The translations under genes were made by a program, and so were the position numbers. Positions 35,193-43,407 of a stretch of 50,600 bases of DNA are shown here, piece by piece. The notes beneath the pieces were generated by a model. It was not told the origin of the DNA and made no database searches. It saw only the letters and a list, made by a program, of their open reading frames with translations. Source of the stretch: Bacteroidota bacterium (GTDB lineage Bacteria; Bacteroidota; Ignavibacteria; UBA10030; UBA6906); contig JAHBUR010000030.1 in NCBI GenBank assembly GCA_019637975.1, positions 1-50,600 on the forward strand, in the 5' to 3' direction. Each line of letters begins with the position of its first letter. Position 1 is the stretch's first letter.

Positions 35193-37565
35193 ATGGCGAA
35201 CAAGGAGATATCCCCCGCTCCAACAGTCTCAACCAAACCCACCCCCACTCACGCAACGAAAACATCACTCGATCCGAACATCACCGACCTTGCCTTGGAT
35301 GCAAAGGACTACTACGGGGATAACGACCTCGCTGCCGATGTTTTGCGTTCGAAATACCTTGCCCCAAACGAGCAGGGCCCCATGCATATGTGGAGCCGCA
35401 TAGCCCGCGCACTTGCGTCCGTTGAGACAAGCGAAGCGAGCAAGGAGTATTGGTACAATCAGTTTCTGAATTTGTTGTTCGATTTCAAATTCGTTCCGGG
35501 GGGACGTGTGATGCACGGCGCGGGACGCGACGAGGCAAAACGCCGACCGACACTTTCCAACTGCTACGTTATTCCGATCGAAGAGGATAGTCTGGAAGGA
35601 ATTTATCGCTGCATCACCGAATCGGCGATGGTGTACCGGACGGGCGGCGGCGTCGGAACGGATCTGTCGATTCTTCGTCCCGAAGGGGCTTCCGTCAACG
35701 CAACAATTGATCACTCGCCCGGCGCTACGGCATTCATGAACCTGTTCAGCGAAAGCACAAATACCGTTTCGCAAGCCGGACGCCGCGGCGCGTTGATGCT
35801 GACGATACGTGTTGACCACCCTGATGTCGAGAAGTTCATCACCATTAAGAACGATCCGCGTCGTATCAAAGTCCAGCATGCCAACATCAGCGTGCTGTTG
35901 ACGCATGAGTTCATGAACGCGGTAATGAACGACGCCGATTTCGACCTCCGTTGGGGGGGCAAAGTCTATCGGACCGTGAAGGCAAAGGAGTTGTGGTTCA
36001 AGATTATCAAGAATGCCCACGCCTCCGCCGAACCCGGAATCATCTTCTGGGATACGATGAAGGATTATCACAACGTCGAGTATGCGAACCCGCTTACCAG
36101 TACCAATCCCTGCGGTGAGCAGCCGTTGGCCTCATATACAGCCTGCAATCTCGGCAATATCAATCTGGCGAAGTTCGTGGATGAGAAGGGCAACTTCATG
36201 TACGACGAGCTTGCCGAGGTAACGCGCATTTCGACCCGCTTCATGGATAATGTTGTCGAGTACAATATGCAGAACCATGCCCTCGACAAAATCAAGAAGG
36301 CCGTCGGCTCCGACCGGCGTATCGGGCTGGGCATTACCGGACTTGCCGACGCGTTGGTGATGATGAAGATCAGATACGACTCGCAGGAAGCCCTCGACGC
36401 AACCGAGAAGATGATGCGGGTGATTCGTGACGAATCGTACAAAACTTCTGTCGAATTGGCGAAGGAGAAAGGCTCTTTCCCCCTCTACAAATGGGATGGA
36501 TATTCAAAGAGCAAGTTCATCCAGGCTCTTCCGAAGGAAATCAAAGACGCCATCAAGAAGAACGGCATTCGCAACAGCACAGTTATTACCGTACCGCCGG
36601 TTGGCACGGGATCCATTGTGGCGCAGACAAGCTCGGGCATTGAGCCGATCTTCTGCACAAGCTATCGCCGCAAAGTCAAAAACCACGACGGCGACACCTA
36701 CACGGAATACAAGGTCTATCATCCCCTCATCAAACAGATGTTCGGCGATGATGAGAATCTGCCGGATTACGTGGTAACGGCACACGACATCGACCCCTAC
36801 TTCCGGGTGAAGATGCAGGGAGTGATTCAGAAGTACGTTGATAGCTCGATCTCCTCTACCGTGAATCTTGCCGAGGATGTCAGCGTTGAGACGGTTGCCG
36901 ACATTTACATGACGGCATACAAGGCCGGACTCAAAGGCATCACTGTTTACCGGGAAGGCAGCCGTGACGGAATCTTGCAGACTGAAGAGTTTGCCAGGAA
37001 GAAGGAAAAAGGCTCGGCTCCGGCAGCTTCTTCACAACGCGTCCCTCGCAACCGCCCGACGCGAACCTACGGCGTTACCGAGCGTGTAAAGACGGGTGAA
37101 GGCACACTGTACGTTACCATCAACGAGGACGAAAACGGCATTTGCGAGGTATTTTCGGCAATTGGCAAGGCGGGCGGCAACGCCGCGGCACAAAGCGAAG
37201 CAATCAGCAGGCTGATTTCGCTGGCGCTGCGTTCGGGCATTGAGCCGCGTGAGGTGGTAAAGCACCTGAAAGGCATCTCCGGCCCGATGCCAGTGTGGGG
37301 CGGCAACGGCGAGCAGATTCTCTCCACTCCCGATGCCATCGGCAAAGTGTTAGAGCGCTACATCGAAGAGCGGGAGCAGGAAGGAACAAGCCTCTACCGT
37401 GAAGAAGGTGCCCCGGCGGTGAAGATTATGAAAGGCGTGCAGAAGAAGTCAACAGCCTCCGATGCAACACCCAAGAGCAGCATGGCCTGCCCCGAATGCG
37501 GAACCAACGTTGAACACGTCGGCGGCTGTGTACTGTGCCAGAATTGCGGGTGGAGTAAGTGTTGA
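35193..37565 (+). CDS. nrdJ: Ribonucleotide reductase, class II (adenosylcobalamin-dependent)
   Basis: A 790-residue enzyme that reduces ribonucleotides to deoxyribonucleotides with coenzyme B12 and no oxygen requirement. Visible: LSNCYVIPIEEDSLEGI (first redox Cys), LTSTNPCGEQPL (thiyl-radical Cys region), CNLGNINLAKF, GLADALVMM and PPVGTGSIV. The C-terminal TSCPD-type domain has YGVTERVKTGEGTLYVTINE. The last 35 residues have a zinc-like CPECGTNVEHVGGCVLCQNC motif and the swinging-arm cysteines. No ATP-cone is evident at the N-terminus. ATG 35193 is the family-like start; TTG 35178 also opens the frame. A B12 supply is implied. Confidence 0.95.
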   Translation: MANKEISPAPTVSTKPTPTHATKTSLDPNITDLALDAKDYYGDNDLAADVLRSKYLAPNEQGPMHMWSRIARALASVETSEASKEYWYNQFLNLLFDFKFVPGGRVMHGAGRDEAKRRPTLSNCYVIPIEEDSLEGIYRCITESAMVYRTGGGVGTDLSILRPEGASVNATIDHSPGATAFMNLFSESTNTVSQAGRRGALMLTIRVDHPDVEKFITIKNDPRRIKVQHANISVLLTHEFMNAVMNDADFDLRWGGKVYRTVKAKELWFKIIKNAHASAEPGIIFWDTMKDYHNVEYANPLTSTNPCGEQPLASYTACNLGNINLAKFVDEKGNFMYDELAEVTRISTRFMDNVVEYNMQNHALDKIKKAVGSDRRIGLGITGLADALVMMKIRYDSQEALDATEKMMRVIRDESYKTSVELAKEKGSFPLYKWDGYSKSKFIQALPKEIKDAIKKNGIRNSTVITVPPVGTGSIVAQTSSGIEPIFCTSYRRKVKNHDGDTYTEYKVYHPLIKQMFGDDENLPDYVVTAHDIDPYFRVKMQGVIQKYVDSSISSTVNLAEDVSVETVADIYMTAYKAGLKGITVYREGSRDGILQTEEFARKKEKGSAPAASSQRVPRNRPTRTYGVTERVKTGEGTLYVTINEDENGICEVFSAIGKAGGNAAAQSEAISRLISLALRSGIEPREVVKHLKGISGPMPVWGGNGEQILSTPDAIGKVLERYIEEREQEGTSLYREEGAPAVKIMKGVQKKSTASDATPKSSMACPECGTNVEHVGGCVLCQNCGWSKC

Positions 37566-37570
37566 ACACC

Positions 37571-37599
37571 GTAGAGACGTTCCGCCGGAACGTCTCTAC
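37571..37599. repeat. 13-bp palindrome after nrdJ
   Basis: GTAGAGACGTTCC (37571-37583) and GGAACGTCTCTAC (37587-37599) form a perfect hairpin with a 3-base loop (GCC). It lies 5 bp past the nrdJ stop. There is no T-tract, so it looks more like an intergenic palindromic repeat than a terminator. Confidence 0.75.
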
Positions 37600-37611
37600 C
37601 GGCAAGAAATT

Positions 37612-37636
37612 ACCCCGCTTGGCGCAAGCTGGGCGG
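37612..37636. repeat. Left copy of the 25-base repeat around the DUF3800 cassette
   Basis: The segment ACCCCGCTTGGCGCAAGCTG followed by GGCGG matches 38862-38886 at 22 of 25 bases. The two copies bracket the DUF3800 gene and the small frameshifted gene. Confidence 0.65.
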
Positions 37637-37760
37637 ACCAGCAACAAAAAAGTTCTGAAAACTCGCTGGGTTGAATAAGTGCTGATTGATATGTGAAACC
37701 AACTTAGTTTTCGAATGTTGTAGTTTCGAGTAAGTAGATTTCAAGTCAGTTAGAATCAGG

Positions 37761-37796
37761 AAGCCCATTCACCTGCGGAGAGGTGGATGGGCTTTT
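37761..37796 (+). terminator. Strong intrinsic terminator-like hairpin
   Basis: AAGCCCAT...ATGGGCTT with CACCT/AGGTG inside (37761-37794) and a GCGGAG loop, then TTTTGCAG. It is about 195 bp past nrdJ and 52 bp ahead of the DUF3800 start. It probably ends the nrdJ transcript; an unseen small RNA is possible. Confidence 0.7.
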
Positions 37797-37847
37797 GCAG
37801 TTCTGAGATTCGGAGTAGTATTCACAATCAACGTGGAAGGGATGGCT

Positions 37848-38645
37848 ATGAAACTCATGTTCATTGACGAAACTTCAGATTCCTCAAACCCAAATTATCT
37901 GGGAGTCTGTGGTGCATTAGTCGACGCCACGCGTTATGGCGACATGAAACGTCAGTTCATGTCAACAGTCGGACTGTACAATTGGGATCCAAGCATTGAA
38001 TTCAAAGGGAGCTACATCTTTTCTTCGTCCACTGGATGTAAGGACGTTAGTGTTGATGCAAGGATCAGAATAGTCGACAGAGTCATAGAATACACTTCGT
38101 CTCCAAGCACGGCTAGGGTGAAATTCTGCTACGCGTTTTCAACATCTGGAACAGGCGCCGAACAATATCTAGAACTTGTCTTCAACGTTGCGTCCTCTTT
38201 GGCCCCGAGAAAAACGAATCAAAAACTCGGGAAAGATGTGATAGCGATCTTCGTGGATCAACGAACAGATGTAACACAACAAGCGATTCGAGCGAATCTG
38301 GAACCTGTGCTCATTAGAAAGGGACTTACACTTTTCGAGGATATTACCTTTGTTAAGTCTAGCCCTGAGACGGTTGGAATCGCATATGCGGACATAGTCG
38401 GATACATGATGTCAAGAAAGGATAACATTAAGTTTGATGCATCGCTTTTTGACCAAATGGATCCGGCAATACTCGAAAGAAACGGCCAATATCGAAAACT
38501 GAAAGCGTCTACGGAGATTCTGGAGAGTATCAGATCAATTCAGCGAATCCCAGTTATTGGAACTATAGATTCGGCAAACGGAAGAATTGCGCGTACAGAT
38601 TCTCCATTGATACTGGCAACTCGAATTCAAAAGGAAGGGAGGTGA
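37848..38645 (+). CDS. DUF3800-like protein
   Basis: A protein of about 265 residues starting MKLMFIDETSDSS, the acidic 'xxDExGD'-type N-terminus of DUF3800. A later IAYADIVGYMM segment, like the 'LADxxA' block of that family, holds a second conserved Asp. DUF3800 proteins resemble RNase H-like nucleases and often occur in mobile or defence contexts, but their activity is mostly unknown. ATG 37848 is used since AAGGG lies 6 bases before it; ATG 37842 is also possible. A small frameshifted gene follows after 4 bp. AT content is higher than in the flanking nrdJ. Confidence 0.72.
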   Translation: MKLMFIDETSDSSNPNYLGVCGALVDATRYGDMKRQFMSTVGLYNWDPSIEFKGSYIFSSSTGCKDVSVDARIRIVDRVIEYTSSPSTARVKFCYAFSTSGTGAEQYLELVFNVASSLAPRKTNQKLGKDVIAIFVDQRTDVTQQAIRANLEPVLIRKGLTLFEDITFVKSSPETVGIAYADIVGYMMSRKDNIKFDASLFDQMDPAILERNGQYRKLKASTEILESIRSIQRIPVIGTIDSANGRIARTDSPLILATRIQKEGR

Positions 38646-38649
38646 AAAG

Positions 38650-38842
38650 ATGTCACGGTACACACGAAACACGGGAAAAACTTGGACAGCAAGTGCAGAA
38701 CGGCAACTGGGTATCCTAGCTGACCAAAATACTCCTACACGGGTGATTGGTTTGAAGCTCGGCCGGACTGAGAACGCTGTTCGCACAACTCCGTATTTCG
38801 CTTAAACCAACAAATCAGTCACCGTACAACCGCAATAAGTGA
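38650..38842 (+). pseudogene. Frameshifted small gene (GLKLGRTENAV family)
   Basis: The first frame gives 51 codons from ATG 38650: WTASAERQLGILADQ, then NTPTRVIGLKLGRTENAV, after which it runs to an early stop. In the next frame (+1, from about 38786) the sequence QLRISLKPTNQSPYNRNK continues to a TGA at 38840. Together they match a known small-protein pattern (W..A...QL..LA..NTPTRVIGLKLGRT..AV....SLKPTN.SPY) that is continuous in intact members. A deletion of about 11 nt or a one-base insertion would explain it. A sequencing error is possible. The intact protein has a helix-turn-helix-like look; its function is unknown. Confidence 0.7.
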
Positions 38843-38861
38843 ACGACCGGTGCGGCATTGG

Positions 38862-38893
38862 ACCCCGCTCAGCGCAAGTTGGGCGGGGTTTTA
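38862..38893 (+). terminator. Terminator overlapping the right 25-base repeat
   Basis: ACCCCGC (38862-38868) pairs with GCGGGGT (38883-38889), followed by TTTTA. The same segment is the right copy of the repeat at 37612-37636, whose hairpin is spoiled at the 3' side. It would end transcription of the DUF3800 cassette. Confidence 0.65.
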
Positions 38894-38908
38894 TGTTCAT
38901 ATCGGCGG

Positions 38909-38999
38909 TTTCTTGCGCCCCTCTGGGGCTTGCCTCACTGTATGGTTGTGTCTATCCCACATCTTCGCAGTGGGTTCAAGTCTCACGTCCCTACGGGAC
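38909..38999. repeat. Left palindrome block B
   Basis: It contains GCCCCTCTGGGGC, CCCACATCTTCGCAGTGGG (38956-38974) and GTCCCTACGGGAC (38987-38999). The first two have counterparts in the right block at 40097-40188. Confidence 0.65.
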
Positions 39000-39030
39000 T
39001 CCCTTGTCTCGGGGCACCCTGCCCGCTCAA

Positions 39031-39615
39031 GCCACGGAGTGCCAAATAGACTCTAACCCGCGATGTAGTCGTGGGCACCGCACAAATGCCTCGAACTCGT
39101 GCCTCTGCAGCGCGGAGAGGTCAAAGAAAACTCCTGACATCTCATGCCATCCAGCCACGAAGTGGCGAGCAGATTGCAACCCACGACGTAGTCGTGGGAC
39201 CTGCATCACCATGACACAGATGAGCCTCGGAGAGACGATCGAGCCAACCGCAACTTCTACCTCTCATAGCCACCCAGCCACGAAGTAGCGAGCAGACTAC
39301 AACCCACGACGTAGTCGTGGGAACTGCATCACCATGACGCGGATGAGCCTCGGAGAGGCGATCGAGCCAACCGCAACTTCTACCTCTCATAGCCATCCAG
39401 CCACGGAGTGGCGAGCAGACTACAACCCACGACGTAGTCGTGGGAACTGCATCACCATGACACAGATGAGCCTCGGAGAGGCGAAAGAACCAATCGCAAA
39501 CCCCTGATCTCGCATAGCCATCCAGCCACGGAGTGGTGAGCAGATTCCAACCCACGACACAAGTCGTGGGGAACTGCGTAACCACCACACGCATGAGCCT
39601 CGGAGAGGCGAAAGA
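39031..39615. repeat. Left array of five 123-125 bp palindromic units
   Basis: Each unit has GCCACGGAGTGGC (P1), then CCCACGAC-GTA-GTCGTGGG (P2), then GCCTCGGAGAGGC (P3), joined by fixed spacers such as GAGCAGACTACAA and CATCACCATGACACAGATGA. Period: 123, 123, 123 and 125 bp. The first unit at 39031 is the most degraded. The last P3 is at 39597-39609, 13 bp from the stop of the transposase gene. All long frames through it are artefacts of the repeat. Confidence 0.85.
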
Positions 39616-39622
39616 AGCGAGG

Positions 39623-40075
39623 CTAATCCCAAATGTATCTTTCATCGTACTCGATCCCGTGCTTCTTCAGCAGGCCTACGTACTCCTCCTGAAACGTTTT
39701 CCTGCGATGATGTTCTTCCTGGTTGGCGATGTAGTTCTTCACGACTTCAAGATTCGACTTGCTGACACTGAACGCCCCATACCCTGTCTGCCATGCAAAG
39801 TTCTTTTGTTGAGGGAACTGCTTGTGTACCCATCCCGATGAGTTCGCTTTCACATCCCGCATGATATCGGACAATGCCCGCTTCGCAGGAAGGAAAGCAA
39901 GGACATGCACATGGTCCGCCACGCCGTTGATAAGCAGAGCACTCCCCTCAAGCTCCCGAAAGATACCGCCTATGTACGGGAAGAGGCGCTCCCGCAGATC
40001 GGATGTCATAACCGGTTGGCGATGCTTTGTGCTGAACACGATGTGGGTGAGAAGTTGGACGTACGTGTGGGCCAT
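39623..40075 (-). CDS. IS200/REP-type HUH transposase (TnpA_REP, RAYT-like)
   Basis: A 150-residue Y1 single-strand DNA transposase. The metal-binding HUH motif is His55-Val-His57 in GVADHVHVLAFLP. The catalytic tyrosine is probably Tyr115 in NLEVVKNYIANQEEHHRR. The start has LTHIVFSTKHRQPVM, as in IS200-like REP-associated enzymes. The segment AWQTGYGAFSVSKSN and the tail GIEYDERYIW are shared by the group found in Planctomycetes, Acidobacteria and Bacteroidota. GGAGG lies 4 bases before the ATG. The gene seems intact. It is surrounded by palindromic arrays which are the likely substrate. Confidence 0.93.
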   Translation of the reverse strand: MAHTYVQLLTHIVFSTKHRQPVMTSDLRERLFPYIGGIFRELEGSALLINGVADHVHVLAFLPAKRALSDIMRDVKANSSGWVHKQFPQQKNFAWQTGYGAFSVSKSNLEVVKNYIANQEEHHRRKTFQEEYVGLLKKHGIEYDERYIWD

Positions 40076-40096
40076 GATGTCCTCCGTAGCTCTGGT

Positions 40097-40188
40097 TCTT
40101 GCGCCCCTCTCGGGGCTGTGATAGGTTTTCGCTTTGGTCTTCCCACAGCTTTTCGCTGTGGGTTATGATCTTTCGGCCCTCCGGGCCT
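40097..40188. repeat. Right palindrome block B
   Basis: GCCCCTCTCGGGGC, CCCACAGCTTTTCGCTGTGG(G) (40143-40163) and CGGCCCTCCGGGCC (40175-40188). It lies directly upstream of the transposase gene and could include part of its promoter. It copies the left block with changes. Confidence 0.65.
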
Positions 40189-40224
40189 TGTGTTACCCTT
40201 GGATCCGGCTCTTTGATCAATCCA

Positions 40225-40568
40225 GCCACGAAGTGGCGAGCAGACTGCAACCCACGACGCAAGTCGCGGGACCCCCCCATCTTCAGCGTATGAGCCTCGG
40301 AGAGGCGACAGAACCGATCGCCAACTACCAAACCTCTTATGGCCAACCAGCCACGGAGTGGCGGACAGATTCCAACCCACGACACAAGTCGTGGGGAACG
40401 CATCACCACCACATGCGTGAGCCTCGGAGAGGCGACAGAACCGATCGCCAACTACCGACCACTTATGGCCAACCAGCCACGGAGTGGCGAGCAGACTGCA
40501 ACCCACGACGTAAGTCGTGGGGAACGCATCACCACCACATGCGTGAGCCTCGGAGAGGCGAAAGAAGT
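40225..40568. repeat. Right array of three 125-bp palindromic units
   Basis: P1 elements start at 40225, 40350 and 40475, spaced 125 bp. P2 is CCCACGAC-(G/A)C(G)AAGTCG... in the first unit (with a CGCGGG change), and CCCACGACACAAGTCGTGGG and a GTAA form in the next two. P3 ends the array at 40547-40559. It stops 26 bp before the stop of the LytTR gene. Confidence 0.85.
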
Positions 40569-40593
40569 TGAGACATCACGTTCGCTTCCAAGC

Positions 40594-41346
40594 TCACAAC
40601 TCCGCAATCCTCTTCAAAAACTCATCCTTCCTCCTCGTTGAAACCTCCACTTCGGAGTTGTCCGTCATCGTTATGTAGCCGCCGGAGCCTTTGTTGTACT
40701 TCTTGATGTGGGAGAGGTTGATGAGGTGGGAGTTGTGTACGCGGAAAAAGTTGTAGTCGGTGAGAAGCTCCTCGAACTCCTTCAGTGTCTTTGCCACTGT
40801 GAGTTTCTGCCTTCCCTTCACGTAGATGTTCGTGTAGTTCACGTCCGACTCGCAGCGGATGATGTCGCTGACCTGAAGGAATTCCAGTCCGCTGATCGTC
40901 GGCACGCTGATCTTCTTCGATGCGCCTTCGAGCGTCCTCAAATTGTGAAACAAAACGTCTAACTTCTGCGCCGTCTCCTCCTTCGACATTCTTGCTTTGA
41001 GTTTCTCCACCGCATGCACAAGGTCGTCGGGGTCTACCGGTTTCAGCAGGTAGTCTGCCGCGCTGAACTTGATTGCCTGCATGGCATATTTTTCATACGC
41101 CGTCGTAAAGACGACTTCGAATGTCACATCCTTCAGCCGGCGAAGCAGATCGAAGCCCGTTTCTTCACCAATCTGAACATCAAGAAACACGAGTCCGGGT
41201 TGCGCATCCTGTATCAGCCGGATGCCCCTCTCGACCGAGTCGGCGGAGCCTGTAAGCCGGATCGTGTCAGCGCAATGCGATTCCAGCAGTCCGCTTAAGC
41301 GGCTGATGCAGGATTGTTCGTCGTCGATTATGATTGCGGGTATCAT
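40594..41346 (-). CDS. LytTR-family response regulator
   Basis: A 250-residue two-domain regulator. The receiver domain has the acidic pocket IIIDDEQSC (Asp8, Asp9), the phospho-acceptor Asp56 in LVFLDVQIG, the switch Thr in VVFTTAYEKYAMQAI and Lys in YLLKPVDPDD. The C-terminal LytTR domain (about 140-250) has FLQVSDIIRCESDVNYTNIY, and the DNA-contact strand FFRVHNSHLINLSHIKKY. Its partner, the LytS-type kinase, lies 84 bp upstream in the same direction. Target genes are unknown. Confidence 0.95.
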   Translation of the reverse strand: MIPAIIIDDEQSCISRLSGLLESHCADTIRLTGSADSVERGIRLIQDAQPGLVFLDVQIGEETGFDLLRRLKDVTFEVVFTTAYEKYAMQAIKFSAADYLLKPVDPDDLVHAVEKLKARMSKEETAQKLDVLFHNLRTLEGASKKISVPTISGLEFLQVSDIIRCESDVNYTNIYVKGRQKLTVAKTLKEFEELLTDYNFFRVHNSHLINLSHIKKYNKGSGGYITMTDNSEVEVSTRRKDEFLKRIAEL

Positions 41347-41430
41347 GAGAGCCTTCCGGAAAACGATTTAGCCACAGAGGCACGGAGGCACTGGGATTTC
41401 AAGAACATGCTAACTTCTCCTCCGCCGATT

Positions 41431-43407
41431 TCAATCAGCCACGGCAAGCGGCAGCTTCACCTCAACCCTCGTCCCTTCTGCCAAATCGGATAGTTCCACG
41501 GTTGCATCCGCTTGCTTGATCTGATTCAGAATATCAATGCGTGCCTTCGTGATTTTGATGCCGTACGACTGCTTTTTGTCCCCTTCAGGAACGAGAGACT
41601 GTCCCTTTCTACCTACCCCGTTATCCTCAACGATGCAGTTGATTGATCCGTTCTGCCGTTCGATTCTCACCTTGATTCTTCCGCTGCCATCCTTGTGCGC
41701 GATACCGTGCCAGATGCTGTTCTCCACAAAGGGCTGAAGCAGCAGCGGCGGAACCAGCGTTGCCTCCTTGTCAATCGAGCCGTCAACGTGTACTTCATAG
41801 ACGAACTTATTGTTCAGCCGCATCGCCTCCAATTGCATGTAAAGCTCGAGAGCTTTCAAGTCGTCGGCGAGGGGCACTTCCTTCTTCTCCGAATGCTCAA
41901 GAATCAATCTCATGAGTTTGGCAAATTTCGTCAGATAGTAATCCGCCGATTTGATGTCGTGCTTTGAGATGAAATCACTGATTGAGTTGAGGGAATTGAA
42001 GATGAAATGCGGGTTCATCTGCGAGCGGAGGGCTTTCATTTCGGTTTCCGTTACCTGCATTCTGAATTCCGCCTCTTTTCTCCGTTGGTCGGCTTCGGTT
42101 CTTTTCTTGTAGAAAAGGAAGCTCGATACGCCGGCAATCAGTAGAATCGCTACTCCCCCCATAATCGAGTTGTTCTGAATGCGTTGCTGCTTGAGTTTCT
42201 CGAATGCCAGTTCTTCTCTCTTGTTGTGTTCGGCTTTGAGCAAGGCTTCCCGTTTCTCGAACTCGTATTGGGCAGCCTTGACTTCTATCTGGGATCGGCT
42301 CCTTTCGCTTGCAACGCTGTCCCGCAACTCGACTGCCTTCTTGAATGCGGTCAGCGCTTTGGAGAATTCACCCTGAGCTTCGTACGCAATGCTCAGTTCC
42401 TCCCACGCAAAAGACTCCCTGTGCACAGATCCAATCTCAGCCGAGAGTTGAGCGGAACGCTGTTGAAATGCAATCGCTTTTGTGTATCGCATAGATGCCG
42501 GTATCCCGCGTTCTACCAAAAAACCTTCCGGCGCCATCCGGTAGGTTTTACCGATCTCATACAACGTTACAGCCTGCGCACTCCTGTCGCCCAGTTCCTC
42601 GTACAATTTTAGTGATTTCTCGAGATATTCGAGAGCCTTCGTGTAGTTCCCTATCCCGTTGTAGATAACACCGATACTGTTGAGGTTGTTCGCTACTCCC
42701 TTTTTGCTGTTCAGGGACCGGTTCAACAGCAGAGCCCGATGGTGGTATTCAAGGGCTTGCGTTGTGCTATCAAGGTCGTCGTACACGTTGCCGATGTTGC
42801 CGAGGGCATTCACAATACCGCGGGAGTTGCCGGTTCCTTCATATAGCGGCAGCGCCTTCAGCAGAAACTCCAGCGCTTTGCGCGAGTCTCCCATGTTCTT
42901 GTACACCAGGCCGATGTTCGAGAGAACATTTGCAAGTCGATTGCTTCCTGTTCTTTCGTAAATGTGCATTGCTTTGAGATAATATTCCAAGGCGTTTGCA
43001 TAATCGGACAAGCCGAGGTACACCACTCCGATGTTATTGAAAGTATCACCGGTTCCGTCTTCATCACCTGCGGTTTCATACTCGTGAAGCGCCATCGAAT
43101 ACATATCAAGCGCTTTGGTGTACTCAGCAACCGACCAGTAGTTTATTCCTTTACAGCGATAGGCGTAGCCGAGTTTAGCCGGAGATGAGAGTTGCTGGGC
43201 GAGAGAAATTGCAGCGTCGGCCAGAATCAATCCCGAATCGGGATTTGAATAGGGATAGTGCATGTAAGCAAGCTCGGAAAGAAGATTGAGCTTGATCGTG
43301 TCTTCGTGGGGATGGTTGCGGAGCGAGGTCAACAATGAATCCAGCCGGGTTTGCTGTGCAAAGCCCAGTTGCGTACAGATGCAGGCGAGGACGAATATTC
43401 TTCTCAC
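41431..43407 (-). CDS. TPR sensor histidine kinase of LytS type
   Basis: A 658-residue sensor. A signal-peptide-like start (IFVLACICTQLGFA) leads to a long periplasmic tetratricopeptide region (about seven units, residues 60-370; e.g. NIGVVYLGLSDYANALEYYL), a coiled-coil linker (370-415), one membrane helix (416-434) and a cytoplasmic LytS-type kinase. The phospho-His is in LRSQMNPHFIFNSLNSISDF (His467) and the ATP-binding N/G boxes are LQPFVENSIWHGI and DNGVGRKG. The GTG start at 43407 has AAGGAGG 5 bases before it. It probably pairs with the LytTR regulator. Confidence 0.93.
   Translation of the reverse strand: MRRIFVLACICTQLGFAQQTRLDSLLTSLRNHPHEDTIKLNLLSELAYMHYPYSNPDSGLILADAAISLAQQLSSPAKLGYAYRCKGINYWSVAEYTKALDMYSMALHEYETAGDEDGTGDTFNNIGVVYLGLSDYANALEYYLKAMHIYERTGSNRLANVLSNIGLVYKNMGDSRKALEFLLKALPLYEGTGNSRGIVNALGNIGNVYDDLDSTTQALEYHHRALLLNRSLNSKKGVANNLNSIGVIYNGIGNYTKALEYLEKSLKLYEELGDRSAQAVTLYEIGKTYRMAPEGFLVERGIPASMRYTKAIAFQQRSAQLSAEIGSVHRESFAWEELSIAYEAQGEFSKALTAFKKAVELRDSVASERSRSQIEVKAAQYEFEKREALLKAEHNKREELAFEKLKQQRIQNNSIMGGVAILLIAGVSSFLFYKKRTEADQRRKEAEFRMQVTETEMKALRSQMNPHFIFNSLNSISDFISKHDIKSADYYLTKFAKLMRLILEHSEKKEVPLADDLKALELYMQLEAMRLNNKFVYEVHVDGSIDKEATLVPPLLLQPFVENSIWHGIAHKDGSGRIKVRIERQNGSINCIVEDNGVGRKGQSLVPEGDKKQSYGIKITKARIDILNQIKQADATVELSDLAEGTRVEVKLPLAVAD

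Larger units (their letters stand above)
38909..40568. mobile_element. REP-array/IS200-type transposase element
   Basis: A transposase gene (39623-40075, minus) is flanked by two arrays in the same orientation. Each begins with a palindromic block B (left 38909-38999, right 40097-40188), both opening with TCTTGCGCCCCTCT. The arrays continue as units A, five on the left (GCCAC...GTGGC motif at 39031, 39154, 39277, 39400, 39525) and three on the right (40225, 40350, 40475), and both end with GCCTCGGAGAGGCGAAAGAAG. The two arrays are therefore direct copies with different unit numbers. It lies between the DUF3800 cassette and the LytTR gene. Resemblance is to REP sequences with their RAYT transposases. 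Confidence 0.8.

Noticed and set aside
39031..40559. CRISPR array
   Set aside because: Units are 123-125 bp with no distinct variable spacers; they consist of palindromes and fixed linkers.
39142..40571. Several long open frames through the palindromic arrays on both strands
   Set aside because: They are repeat translations with the same peptide recurring, no ribosome sites and no family match.
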